From the NCBI GenBank assembly GCA_004796375.1, contig QZLA01000119.1, forward strand, positions 1 to 51,777: a stretch of 51,777 bases of DNA. Reading direction: 5' to 3'. Of this stretch, positions 9,697 through 18,349 are shown one piece after another (the first letter of the stretch is position 1; the number at the start of each line of letters is the position of its first letter). The position numbers were made by a program, and so were the translations under genes. The DNA is from Desulfobacteraceae bacterium. GTDB taxonomy: Bacteria > Desulfobacterota > Desulfobacteria > Desulfobacterales > Desulfobacteraceae. Under the pieces are notes generated by a model. That model ran no database searches, was not told the DNA's origin, and saw only the letters and a program-made list of their open reading frames with translations.

Positions 9697-9744
9697 ACTG
9701 CCCAGGCAGTTCGTTTTCAATGCGAAACAACCTAAATTAAAGAG
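9674..9744. promoter_or_regulatory. 16-bp perfect inverted repeat flanking the RND promoter, probable operator pair or 5'-leader hairpin
   Basis: The left arm CTCTTTAATTTAGGTT (9674-9689) and the right arm AACCTAAATTAAAGAG (9729-9744) are perfect reverse complements, 39 bases apart. The left arm lies between the -35 and -10 boxes. The right arm ends 6 bases before the adaptor start codon and contains its only purine-rich ribosome site. Between them sits another small palindrome, ACTGCC-CA-GGCAGT (9697-9710). Two readings are possible: a pair of operator sites for a dimeric repressor, or an RNA hairpin hiding the ribosome site if transcription starts upstream. No target-site duplication is visible, so a miniature transposon is less likely. 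Confidence 0.6.
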
Positions 9745-9750
9745 TCGGCC

Positions 9751-10866
9751 ATGAAACATTTACCTGTTCTTTCTTTAGTCTGCATTCTCTTATTACTTTT
9801 TTCCTGCTCTGAGGAAAAAATCACTCCCGGCGTGTTTGAAGTAGATAAAGACACGCAAAAAACATTTGATCACATCATTGATCTGGCACCCGGGAAAATC
9901 CTTGAAACCTATGAGGCCGTCGGGACGGTCCGGCCGCTGACCCAGACCCGGATCGAGGCCCAGATCAATGCCCAGATTCTCAGTGTCGCGGTTAAGCCGG
10001 GATCAAAAGTATCCAAGGGAGATCTCCTGGTCAAGCTGGATGCCCGAAATGAGCAGACCCAGGTTAAAAAGGCCACGGAGGGACTGGCCTTTGCAAAAAA
10101 CAGACTCAAACAGGCACTTAAGTCCGAGGAAGGTGCAAAAGCAGGTCTTGATCAGGCCCGGGCAGAGTTTGAACGAACCCAGAAACTATTTAAGGCCGGG
10201 GTGGTTGCATCCCAGAAGTTTGAAATGGACCAGGCGGCCTTTTTAAAGGCCAAAGCCGGTCTTGAACATGCAAAAGAGACGGTCCAGGCAGCCAGAACCG
10301 GGATCCGGCAGGCACAGCAGGTGGTGAATGAAGCCGGTATTGTTCTGGGATATGCCATGATCAAGGCACCCACAGACGGGGTGATTACAGACCGACAAGC
10401 CGATCCGGGCGACGTGGCGGTTCCCGGAAAAACGTTGCTGATCCTGCAAACCAGCGGATCACTGCGCCTTGAAGCCAATATCAGGGAAGGATTGATCTCA
10501 AGTGTGCACCAGGGGGCTGCCTATGATGTGAGGATCGAAACCACCCGTCAGACCGTGCCGTCCGTAGTGGAGGAGATCGTGCCTTACGCAGATCCCAGCA
10601 CCCGGACATTCCTGGTAAAAGCCACCTTGCCGAAAATTCCCGGTGTATATCCCGGTATGTTCGGCCGGCTGATCCTGCCGGTCAAAGAGGAAACCGTGGT
10701 GTTGATTCCCCAAGCGGCGCTCCAGACCGTTGGGCAGCTCGAAATGGTCAATGTCAGGGATGCCAGGGGACTGTGGCAGTCGGTGTATGTGAAAACCGGC
10801 AAGACATATGATGAGGGGATCGAAGTGCTGTCAGGACTGAGCGGTAATGAAACCATAGGATATTAG
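9751..10866 (+). CDS. RND efflux periplasmic adaptor (membrane fusion) lipoprotein
   Basis: A 371-residue adaptor with a lipoprotein signal (LLLLFSC, lipidated Cys at 19). The lipoyl-like half RIEAQINAQILSVAVKPGS is followed by a long alpha-hairpin (about 105-205, rich in Ala, Lys and Gln) and the return lipoyl strand IKAPTDGVITDRQADPGD. The beta-barrel and membrane-proximal domains come last. It would bridge the RND pump to an outer-membrane channel. No TolC-type channel gene is nearby, so one must be shared or encoded elsewhere. The pump gene starts 5 bases after its stop. Expression is probably set by the inverted-repeat promoter directly upstream. Confidence 0.92.
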   Translation: MKHLPVLSLVCILLLLFSCSEEKITPGVFEVDKDTQKTFDHIIDLAPGKILETYEAVGTVRPLTQTRIEAQINAQILSVAVKPGSKVSKGDLLVKLDARNEQTQVKKATEGLAFAKNRLKQALKSEEGAKAGLDQARAEFERTQKLFKAGVVASQKFEMDQAAFLKAKAGLEHAKETVQAARTGIRQAQQVVNEAGIVLGYAMIKAPTDGVITDRQADPGDVAVPGKTLLILQTSGSLRLEANIREGLISSVHQGAAYDVRIETTRQTVPSVVEEIVPYADPSTRTFLVKATLPKIPGVYPGMFGRLILPVKEETVVLIPQAALQTVGQLEMVNVRDARGLWQSVYVKTGKTYDEGIEVLSGLSGNETIGY

Positions 10867-10871
10867 TCATC

Positions 10872-13800
10872 ATGAATGATCAACATGACAGCGTAACCCG
10901 CCATATGGACAACGGTATGACCGGAAGTGAGGGAGTGATCAGCAGGATTGTCCGTGTATTCCTGACCTCCAATTTTTCCATTATCCTGGTCCTGATCTCC
11001 CTGTGCCTGGGGATTGCCGCCGTAGTCATCACGCCCAAGGAAGAAGAACCCCAGATTGTGGTTCCCATGGCAGATGTATATGTCAAAGCGCCGGGGGCCT
11101 CGCCTGAAGAGATCGAAAAGCTCGTAGCCACACCCCTGGAGCAGATCCTCTGGGAAATCGACGGTGTGGAATATGTTTATGCCATGGCGTCAAGGGAAGA
11201 GGCCCTGATTACGGTCCGCTTTTTTGTGGGCGAAGACCGGGAAGATTCGTTACTCAAACTCCACAACAAGATCCAGATGAATCTGGACCGGGTGCCCCCA
11301 ATCGTGTCCGATTGGCTGGTGAAACCTGTAGAGATTGATGATGTATCCATTGTCAACCTGACGCTCTATTCGGACAGGTACCATGACCATGAACTGCGCC
11401 GGGTCGGGGAAGAGGTGGTGGCCAGGCTGTCCCGTCTTGAAAACATATCCCGCTCAACCATTGTCGGCGGGCGGAAAAGAGAAGTACGGGTGGAACTTGA
11501 TCCGGAACGGATGAAGGGGTTCCAGGTCACCATTGATGATGTGGCCAGGGCACTGAAAGGGGCGGATGTCTCGGTCACTGCCGGCAGCATCAATAAAAAG
11601 AACCGGGAGGTGGTCCTGACCAGTTCTTCCTTTCTCATGGCCGTGGATGAGGTCAAATCCCTGGTCGTGGGCGGCGGCAAGGAACGCCCCGTGCTTCTGG
11701 AAGATATATCCACTGTTCTGGACGGCCCGGAGGAGGCCCAATCCTATACCCGGATCAGTTTTTCAAACCGGGTGGTCCATGACGCGATGCAGAAAAACAA
11801 ACATGCCGGGATCTCGCCGGGTCAAAGCTATCCGTCGGTGACCATTGCCCTTTCCAAGAAAAAGGGAACCAATGCGGTCAAGGTGTCACGATCCATCCTG
11901 GAAGCGATTGAACAGATGAAGGCGACCATCATTCCGGATTCCGTGTATGTCCATGTCACACGCAACTATGGCGCTACGGCCCAGGATAAGGTGAACGGCC
12001 TGCTCAGCTCTTTGGGGTTTGCCGTCATGTCGGTGGTGATCCTCCTGGCCCTCACCCTGGGATGGCGTGAAGCCGTGGTGGTGGCCCTGGCAGTCCCTAT
12101 CTCCTTTGCCCTGGCGTTGTTTGTCAACTATATTTTCGGCTATACCATCAACCGGGTGACCCTGTTTGCCCTGATCCTGTCCCTGGGCCTGGTGGTGGAT
12201 GATCCCATTACCAATGTGGACAATATTCAGCGTCATATCACCCAAGGGGTTCTTGAGCCATTCAAAGCCACCCTGTTTGCAGTTAATGAGGTTCTCCCGC
12301 CGGTAATCATGTCGACCGTCGCCATTATTGTGTGTTTTACCCCGCTGTTTTTTATCACGGGCATGATGGGGCCCTATATGGGGCCTATGGCCATCAATGT
12401 ACCCTTGACAGTGACCTTTTCAACGTTCTGTGCCCTGACCATTGTCCCATGGATCTCTTTCAAGCTGCTTAAACGTGCCGGGGAGCGAAAGTCCAAGGGC
12501 AACGGCCAGGCACCGAACTGGATTGCCCGGGTGTATCGTAAAATCCTGACCCCTTTTCTTGAAACCGGGAAACTCAGGATTGGGCTTTTTGCGTTGATCA
12601 TCCTGCTTCTTCTCGGGTCCTGTTCCCTGGTGATCTTCAAGCTCGTCCCGCTTAAACTGCTTCCTTTTGATAATAAAAATGAGTTTCAGATCGTGATTGA
12701 CATGCCCGAACGGACGACCCTGGAGCGAACATCCCAGGTGGTATCGGATTTTGAGCGTTATCTTCAGCAGGTCAATGAAGTGACAGACATCACGAGCTAT
12801 GTGGGATTAAGTTCACCCATGGATTTTAACGGCATGGTCCGGCACTATTTTATCCGGAAGGGCAGCCACCTGGCAGATATGAGAATCAACCTGGCGGATA
12901 AATCCCTTCGCACGCAGCAGAGCCATACGATCCTGCTCAGATTGAGACAGGATCTTGAAGCCATTGCCAGGACTCACCAGGCAGATATTCAACTGGTTGA
13001 AGTGCCGCCGGGACCGCCGGTGCTTTCTACCATTGTTGTCGAGATCTATGGTACGGCAGAGAAGCGTTACCAGGATCTGCTGGATGGGGCCGAACATGTT
13101 AAAACCATTCTTGCGGCAGAACCTTTTGTCACGGATATCCAGATCATGAATGAACAGGACAAGGCCCGCCTGGATTTTGTCGTGGATCGGGAAAAGGCAG
13201 CCCTGCATCAGATCGAGACCTCGAAGATCCTGGCTACCCTTGAAGCGTCCATCGAGGGCATCACGCCGGCCACCGTTCACCTGGGTACCCAGAGGAATCC
13301 CTTGTGGGTCAAGGTGATTTTGCCGCGGGAAAAACGGTCCGATATCTACGCCATTTCAAGGCTGCCTGTACGCTCGGGCAGCGGGCACATGATTCCGTTG
13401 GCCGAACTGGTCAGGGTTGTGGAAAAGCCACTGGAAAAACAGATCTATCACAAGAATCTTGAGCCGGTCGTATATGTGACGGCTGAAATGGCGGGCCGGG
13501 CACCTGGTGAAGCCGTGCTGCACATGCAGGGCGAGCTTAAAAAGAATCCCCTTCCCAAAGGCATCCGGGCCCAATGGGCCGGCGAGGGGGAGTGGAAAAT
13601 TACCCTCAGGGTATTCAGGGATATGGGCATCGCGTTTGCTGCCGCGTTGATCGGCATCTACCTGATACTGGTGGTGAACACCGGTTCCTACTTTATGCCG
13701 GTCCTGATCATGATGGCAATTCCATTGACCGTCCTGGGTATCATGCCCGGGTTTTTTGTCCTGAACCTGTTTACCCAGAATGTCGGGGTCTACTCGGATC

Positions 13801-14135
13801 CGGTCTTTTTTACCGCAACCAGCATGATCGGAATGATCGCCCTGGGGGGGATCGTGATTCGAAATTCCCTGGTACTGATTGAATTTATTCAGGATGCCCT
13901 GAAACAGAAGGAAACCCTGAAAGAGGCCATTTTAAAAAGCGGTGCGGTCCGTATGCGCCCCATTGTCCTGACTGCCCTGACCACGGCCATCGGGGCGTTT
14001 CCTATTATATTCGACCCGGTATTTTCAGGGCTGGCCTGGGCGCTGATCTTCGGACTGCTCGCGTCAACCCTGTTTACCCTGATTGTCATACCGGTGACCT
14101 ATTTTTCCATCTACAAAAGACACCATACCCGATAG
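10872..14135 (+). CDS. RND-family efflux pump, inner-membrane transporter
   Basis: A 1087-residue AcrB/MdtB-like transporter with the family's 12-helix layout: one N-terminal helix (FLTSNFSIILVLISLCLGIA), a periplasmic loop starting KAPGASPEEIEKLVATPLEQ, five more helices (about 375-540), a second large loop and six terminal helices. The proton-relay region in TM4 reads LALILSLGLVVDDPITNVDN, with the paired acidic residues as DD. It is driven by the proton gradient and works with the adaptor just upstream. Substrate is not deducible. Sequence features (VVDDPITNVDN, YTINRVTLFAL) suggest the HAE family rather than the heavy-metal CusA type. The start is uncertain: ATG 10872 lacks a ribosome site, and ATG 10917 is possible. 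Confidence 0.93.
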   Translation: MNDQHDSVTRHMDNGMTGSEGVISRIVRVFLTSNFSIILVLISLCLGIAAVVITPKEEEPQIVVPMADVYVKAPGASPEEIEKLVATPLEQILWEIDGVEYVYAMASREEALITVRFFVGEDREDSLLKLHNKIQMNLDRVPPIVSDWLVKPVEIDDVSIVNLTLYSDRYHDHELRRVGEEVVARLSRLENISRSTIVGGRKREVRVELDPERMKGFQVTIDDVARALKGADVSVTAGSINKKNREVVLTSSSFLMAVDEVKSLVVGGGKERPVLLEDISTVLDGPEEAQSYTRISFSNRVVHDAMQKNKHAGISPGQSYPSVTIALSKKKGTNAVKVSRSILEAIEQMKATIIPDSVYVHVTRNYGATAQDKVNGLLSSLGFAVMSVVILLALTLGWREAVVVALAVPISFALALFVNYIFGYTINRVTLFALILSLGLVVDDPITNVDNIQRHITQGVLEPFKATLFAVNEVLPPVIMSTVAIIVCFTPLFFITGMMGPYMGPMAINVPLTVTFSTFCALTIVPWISFKLLKRAGERKSKGNGQAPNWIARVYRKILTPFLETGKLRIGLFALIILLLLGSCSLVIFKLVPLKLLPFDNKNEFQIVIDMPERTTLERTSQVVSDFERYLQQVNEVTDITSYVGLSSPMDFNGMVRHYFIRKGSHLADMRINLADKSLRTQQSHTILLRLRQDLEAIARTHQADIQLVEVPPGPPVLSTIVVEIYGTAEKRYQDLLDGAEHVKTILAAEPFVTDIQIMNEQDKARLDFVVDREKAALHQIETSKILATLEASIEGITPATVHLGTQRNPLWVKVILPREKRSDIYAISRLPVRSGSGHMIPLAELVRVVEKPLEKQIYHKNLEPVVYVTAEMAGRAPGEAVLHMQGELKKNPLPKGIRAQWAGEGEWKITLRVFRDMGIAFAAALIGIYLILVVNTGSYFMPVLIMMAIPLTVLGIMPGFFVLNLFTQNVGVYSDPVFFTATSMIGMIALGGIVIRNSLVLIEFIQDALKQKETLKEAILKSGAVRMRPIVLTALTTAIGAFPIIFDPVFSGLAWALIFGLLASTLFTLIVIPVTYFSIYKRHHTR

Positions 14136-14168
14136 TGTTTTCGGGTTGCTTGTGAAAGGAGTTTATAT

Positions 14169-14363
14169 ATGAATGTTGAACAATATATCAGAGCAATCGC
14201 AGGCATATTTGTCCTGGTTTCCGTATCCCTGGGATATTTCGTATCTCCCTGGTGGTTCCTGTTTACCGCTTTTGTGGGCCTGAACCTTCTGCAGTCGGCG
14301 TTTACCGGGTTCTGTCCCATGGAAACCATACTGGAAAAAGGATTTAAAATCCCCAGGGCATAA
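14169..14363 (+). CDS. DUF2892 (YgaP-type) two-helix membrane protein
   Basis: A 64-residue protein with two hydrophobic helices (about 7-24 and 26-44), then TGFCPMETILEKGFK. The GFCPM/ILxKxG ending and opening NVEQYIRAIAG are the DUF2892 signature, the same domain that anchors the rhodanese YgaP of E. coli. The cysteine in FCP is usually conserved. It follows the RND pump by 33 bases with a strong ribosome site (AAAGGAG), so it is probably in the same operon. Its role is not known. Related proteins often sit with rhodaneses and thiol or metal homeostasis genes, and a rhodanese protein lies about 5 kb further on. Confidence 0.85.
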   Translation: MNVEQYIRAIAGIFVLVSVSLGYFVSPWWFLFTAFVGLNLLQSAFTGFCPMETILEKGFKIPRA

Positions 14364-14396
14364 CTGTTTTACTCACCTCTTACTCAAGGACGGATT

Positions 14397-15977
14397 ATGG
14401 TTGTTACCTTTTATGGCGCGGTCAGGGAAGTCACAGGGTCCATGCACCTTTTATCGGCAAACAAGGATCACATCCTTCTGGACTGCGGGATGTTTCAGGG
14501 CAGGCGGAAGGACGCGGAACTCAAGAACAAGCAGTTTCCGGTTGATTCAAGATTGATCACCAACATGGTGCTGTCCCATGCCCATATCGACCATTCCGGC
14601 AGAATTCCGCTGCTCACGAAAAACGGGTTCAACGGCCGTGTCGTTTGCACCCGCACCACCCGGGATGCCTGTGAGTACCTGCTAATGGATTCCGCCCACA
14701 TCCAGGAATCGGATGCAGCCTACCTGAACTACAAGACATTGCGCGGCCACCTGTACCGGATGAAAGCATCCAATAAAAACAGCCTGACCGGCCGTGAAAA
14801 AAGTGAGATCGGACGGACATTAAAAAAGGGGCGTCACGAGCTTGATGTGGCAACCATTAAAAAGATGCTGGACCAGTATCACCTGAAAACAGTAGAGCCG
14901 CTGTACACCCATGATGATGCCGTAAGGGCCCTGGGTTACTTTGACGGATATCCCTATGACACACCGGTAACCATTGGTAAATCCATGACTGCTACCTTTT
15001 TTGATGCCGGTCATATCCTGGGATCGGCCATGACCCTGATCCAGTTCAAAGAGAACAATCACCCCTATAATGTATTATTTACCGGTGATATCGGACGGTT
15101 CAACAGCCCGGTCATCAAAGATCCCACACTGGCATTTCCGGATGATGCACAAAAGATCGATCTGGTGATCATGGAAAGCACCTACGGGGCACGGCATCAT
15201 GAAACCGTGGATGACCTCAAGCTGCGTATGAAGGAGGTGATTACCAGGACTGTGGAGAATGGGGGATCGGTCCTCATCCCGTCTTTTGCATTCGGCCGGA
15301 CTCAGGATGTGGTGTATGTGCTCCACGAACTCTACAATGAAGGTGCCGTACCCCGGGTGCCGGTCTACGTGGACTCCCCTCTTGGCAATAAGCTGACCCG
15401 GGTGTATGCCGAACATCCGGAAGTCTATGACCGGGAGACCCATGAAACCTTTCTGGAAAAGGGGGAGAATCCCTTTTCGTTTAAAGAGATCACCTATACT
15501 GAAACCGTGCAGGATTCCATGAATATCATGAAGGACACCCGCCCACATATTGTGGTGTCCTCCTCAGGCATGTGTGAAGCCGGACGTATCCTCCATCACC
15601 TGCGCTGGAAAATTCACAGCCCCAAGAATACGATCCTGGTGGTGGGTTACATGGCCCAGCACACCCTGGGCAGGCGGATTGTCGACCAGGCCGCTGAATA
15701 TGAGAGCTCCGGCAGGCAGGGGGAACCGCCGGTGGTTAAAATCCTGGGCAAGGAGTATCCATTGCTGGCCCGGGTGGAAAAACTATCCGGATTCAGTGCT
15801 CATGCAGACCGGGATGAGTTGGTCCGGTTCCTGAAAACCAGCAATCTCCAGATACGGAAAATCGCGGTCGTTCATGGTGAGGAGGAACAATCCGTGGATT
15901 TTGCCCGTTATTTAAATGAAAACGGTTTCAAGGCCATGGTGCCTCACTCGGGCCAGGCCGTTAAGCTGGACAGGTAG
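14397..15977 (+). CDS. Metallo-beta-lactamase / beta-CASP RNA-processing exonuclease
   Basis: A 526-residue protein of the YSH1/CPSF-73-like family. Metal ligands are seen in LSHAHIDHSGRIPLL (HxHxDH). The later set is FDAGHILGSAMTLI and LFTGDIGRFNSP, followed by the beta-CASP domain with IPSFAFGRTQDVVYVLHEL and VVSSSGMCEAGRILHHL. The terminal motif SGFSAHADRDELVRFL supplies the last histidine. Family members are zinc-dependent RNA endo/exonucleases. It is transcribed with the RND and DUF2892 genes (33-base gap) and is followed 24 bases later by nudC, so an RNA-turnover function may ride on this operon. Cellular location is cytoplasmic. Confidence 0.92.
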   Translation: MVVTFYGAVREVTGSMHLLSANKDHILLDCGMFQGRRKDAELKNKQFPVDSRLITNMVLSHAHIDHSGRIPLLTKNGFNGRVVCTRTTRDACEYLLMDSAHIQESDAAYLNYKTLRGHLYRMKASNKNSLTGREKSEIGRTLKKGRHELDVATIKKMLDQYHLKTVEPLYTHDDAVRALGYFDGYPYDTPVTIGKSMTATFFDAGHILGSAMTLIQFKENNHPYNVLFTGDIGRFNSPVIKDPTLAFPDDAQKIDLVIMESTYGARHHETVDDLKLRMKEVITRTVENGGSVLIPSFAFGRTQDVVYVLHELYNEGAVPRVPVYVDSPLGNKLTRVYAEHPEVYDRETHETFLEKGENPFSFKEITYTETVQDSMNIMKDTRPHIVVSSSGMCEAGRILHHLRWKIHSPKNTILVVGYMAQHTLGRRIVDQAAEYESSGRQGEPPVVKILGKEYPLLARVEKLSGFSAHADRDELVRFLKTSNLQIRKIAVVHGEEEQSVDFARYLNENGFKAMVPHSGQAVKLDR

Positions 15978-16001
15978 TATGGGGTCCAGGGAAGGGTAAT
16001 C

Positions 16002-16829
16002 ATGGAGTTGTTCAGTGTATTTGAGCCGTCGCGCAATCCACCCCTGAAAGAGACGGATTCCGCCTATATGTTTGCGTTTTCCGATCCGGACATTCTCATG
16101 CATCGGGAAGCCGGCGGACATTTAAGCATTCCCCGTCTCAAGGAGGTATCCGCGGATCTGCCGGGATTTGGTGAACCGGTTTATATTGGTTCGTTCCAGG
16201 GTATATCCTGCTACTGCACCCAGGGTGGAATCAGGAACCTGCCTGACCACTATCAGCTGCTGAATTTCAGGGCCCTTTACGGCAAGGTAGAGGAGGCGTT
16301 GTGGTTGATCGCCGGTTATGCCCGCCAGATATGTGATTGGAACCTCAACTTCAAATATTGCGGCCGGTGCGGCAATATTAACCTCACCCAGGCCGATGAA
16401 CTGGCCAAGATGTGCGACCGGTGCGGGCTGGTATCCTATCCCAGGATTTCACCGGCCATTATGGCAGCCGTTGTCAGGGATAATAAACTCCTGCTGGCCA
16501 ACGGCACCCGTTTCCCGAACCAGGAGATGTACAGCGTGCTTGCCGGGTTTGTAGAGCCCGGAGAGGCCCTTGAGTCCTGTGTTAGACGGGAGGTCTTTGA
16601 GGAAACAGGTATCCGGGTCAGGCAGGTGGAATATTTCGGCAGCCAGTCCTGGCCGTTTCCGGACAGTCTCATGATCGGATTCATTGCCCGGTATGAAAGC
16701 GGTGAGATCCGGCCCGACCCGGAAGAGATCAGGGCGGCAGACTGGTTTTCCGTGTCCGATCTGCCGCTGACCCCAAAAGCGTATACGCTTGCCGGACAGT
16801 TGATCCAGTGGTTTAAAGATCATCATTGA
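16002..16829 (+). CDS. nudC: NAD(H) pyrophosphatase / RNA-deNADding Nudix hydrolase NudC
   Basis: A 275-residue NudC. An N-terminal domain is followed by a zinc ribbon with cysteines at 120, 123, 138 and 141 (CGRC and CDRC). The Nudix box GFVEPGEALESCVRREVFEE starts at 182 and has all the metal-binding glutamates. The NudC-specific SQSWPFP motif at 214-220 separates it from other Nudix enzymes. It cleaves NADH to NMNH and AMP and removes NAD caps from RNA 5' ends. Its place directly behind a beta-CASP RNase makes an RNA-decay role plausible. A good ribosome site (AAGGGTAATC) precedes the ATG. The gene is closed by a strong hairpin at 16843. Confidence 0.94.
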   Translation: MELFSVFEPSRNPPLKETDSAYMFAFSDPDILMHREAGGHLSIPRLKEVSADLPGFGEPVYIGSFQGISCYCTQGGIRNLPDHYQLLNFRALYGKVEEALWLIAGYARQICDWNLNFKYCGRCGNINLTQADELAKMCDRCGLVSYPRISPAIMAAVVRDNKLLLANGTRFPNQEMYSVLAGFVEPGEALESCVRREVFEETGIRVRQVEYFGSQSWPFPDSLMIGFIARYESGEIRPDPEEIRAADWFSVSDLPLTPKAYTLAGQLIQWFKDHH

Positions 16830-16842
16830 GCGGCGCTTGATC

Positions 16843-16868
16843 CCTCCGGCAGCCCTGCCGGAGGTTTT
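16843..16868 (+). terminator. Rho-independent terminator after nudC
   Basis: CCTCCGGCAG and CTGCCGGAGG form a perfect GC-rich stem (16843-16852 and 16855-16864) followed at once by TTTT. It closes the RND-DUF2892-nuclease-nudC run. The oxidase gene on the other strand ends at 16891, so the hairpin could serve both directions. Confidence 0.8.
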
Positions 16869-16890
16869 GACGGTTTTGTCCGGGGTAACT

Positions 16891-18171
16891 CTAAATCCGT
16901 CGTTGAATCAAGTGATACATCCGCGCGCCTGCTTCATAAAACAGTCCCCTTAACCGCCTGAAGGTGACCGGAGCGATGGGGGATACGGGCAGGGGAATTC
17001 TTTGGGGGGATCCCGAGATCATATACTGGGCCAGAAGTTTTCCAAACACCGTACCCGGACCGATACCGCGGCCGTTATATCCGGTGACCATGGCCATCTG
17101 TTTGTCCATGACATGGAACCTGGGGATGTGGTCCGGTGTCATGGCGATACGGCCCCACCATCCGTATTCAAGGGGAACCTCGCCCACCTGGGGGAATACC
17201 TTTTTAATGGTGCGGTCTGCCCAGGCTTTGTGCAGATCCCACGCCCAGTTTTCCACCATGCCCACGCTGCCGACAATTAGTCGACCCGCAGCATCCAGAC
17301 GGTATGAGGACAGGATAAGATTGGTATCCCAGCTGCCCTGCCGGCCAGGTAGTACGGTTGCCAGAATATCTTTGGGAAGGGGAGGCGTGGCAAATTGAAA
17401 GTAGTTAAACGGTACAAGCCCCTGGATCTGATCTGAAAACGCTGCTTCCGGATATCCCTGAACAGCGACTATCACTGATTCTGCAGTGAGTTCACCCCCA
17501 GGGGTTTTCAACAGCCAGCCATTATTGCTTCGTTCAAGGTCCTGCACCGGCGAGTGGGTAAAAAGAGCAGCCCCTTCCTTCAGGGCAGCCCTGGCCAGCC
17601 CGTATGCATATGACAGCGGGTGGACTGTTCCGGCCCGTTCATCCAGCAATGCGCCCAAAAATGCAGTGGAACCGGTTTTTTCGGCTGCCTCATCCTTGTC
17701 AAGGAGTTTGACCGGCGCCCCTCTTTTCTGCCACTGGCGCTCCCGTTCCTGGAGCGCCTTGTAACCGCTTCGCGCATCTGCACAGTGCAGGGTGCCGTGA
17801 CGCCAGGCCTCGCAGTGGATATCATACCGGTCGATTAATTCATAGACCAGGTCCGGAGATGCCCCAAGAACATTGATCAGGTCCTCTCCATGTTCTTTTC
17901 CCACCAGGCGGATCACATCTTCCGGCATCAGCCACAGCCCGGCATTGACCAGGCCGACATTTCGTCCGGCACCACCGTGTCCGATATCGCTGCCCTCCAG
18001 CAGGACGACATCCTCCCCCTGTTTTGCCAGGTGAAGTGCCGCACTCAACCCGGTGTATCCACCGCCGATAATGGCGACCCGGGTATGGGTACTGCCTGAA
18101 AACGTTTCCAGATTGACGTGTCCCTTTGCCGTTGCCGCCCAAAGACCCTGGGCAGTATTTTCTTGACTCAT
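16891..18171 (-). CDS. FAD-dependent oxidoreductase of the DAO family (amine/amino-acid oxidase-like)
   Basis: A 426-residue flavoprotein. The dinucleotide-binding fold RVAIIGGGYTGLSAALHLA is near the N-terminus and is followed by the acidic strand end VVLLEGSDIG. LDERAGTVHPLSYAYGLARA and the C-terminal NGRGIGPGTVFGKLLAQ are typical of the DAO superfamily (PuuB/OrdL or glycine/sarcosine-oxidase type). It probably oxidises a secondary amine or amino acid, and the exact substrate is not visible. The frame stays open upstream, but ATG 18171 is chosen because CAGGAAC lies 6 bases before it. The gene is divergent from a GntR regulator, and a large palindrome sits over its promoter, so substrate-responsive control by that regulator is likely. 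Confidence 0.88.
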   Translation of the reverse strand: MSQENTAQGLWAATAKGHVNLETFSGSTHTRVAIIGGGYTGLSAALHLAKQGEDVVLLEGSDIGHGGAGRNVGLVNAGLWLMPEDVIRLVGKEHGEDLINVLGASPDLVYELIDRYDIHCEAWRHGTLHCADARSGYKALQERERQWQKRGAPVKLLDKDEAAEKTGSTAFLGALLDERAGTVHPLSYAYGLARAALKEGAALFTHSPVQDLERSNNGWLLKTPGGELTAESVIVAVQGYPEAAFSDQIQGLVPFNYFQFATPPLPKDILATVLPGRQGSWDTNLILSSYRLDAAGRLIVGSVGMVENWAWDLHKAWADRTIKKVFPQVGEVPLEYGWWGRIAMTPDHIPRFHVMDKQMAMVTGYNGRGIGPGTVFGKLLAQYMISGSPQRIPLPVSPIAPVTFRRLRGLFYEAGARMYHLIQRRI

Positions 18172-18196
18172 GATATTGTTCCTGTTAAAAATTTTA

Positions 18197-18230
18197 ATAA
18201 TATTTTTATGGTATACCAAAAAAATATTAT
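18197..18230. promoter_or_regulatory. 34-bp near-perfect palindrome, candidate GntR/FCD operator
   Basis: The core TGGTATACCA (18209-18218) is a perfect palindrome. Its flanks continue the symmetry so that 16 of the 17 base pairs from 18197 to 18230 match. TGGT-N-ACCA is the type of site bound by FadR/FCD-subfamily GntR regulators, and such a regulator gene starts 120 bases away. It overlaps a putative minus-strand promoter (TTGACT as the complement of 18232-18237, with TATACC inside the core at 16-base spacing) serving the oxidase gene. Confidence 0.65.
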
Positions 18231-18349
18231 AAGTCAAGGATACCGGAATAAAAAAGCAGGCCGTTTATTGCCTTGCAACTCCGGCCGTCTTATATTAGAA
18301 AGCAAACTCAATATACAGGGTCACCTGACCCGGTGAAAAAAGGCAGCAG

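Noticed and set aside
9674-9744. Reading the RND inverted repeat as a miniature transposon (MITE)
   Set aside because: No target-site duplication flanks the arms, and their fit to promoter spacer and ribosome site favours regulation. A genome-wide copy count would decide.
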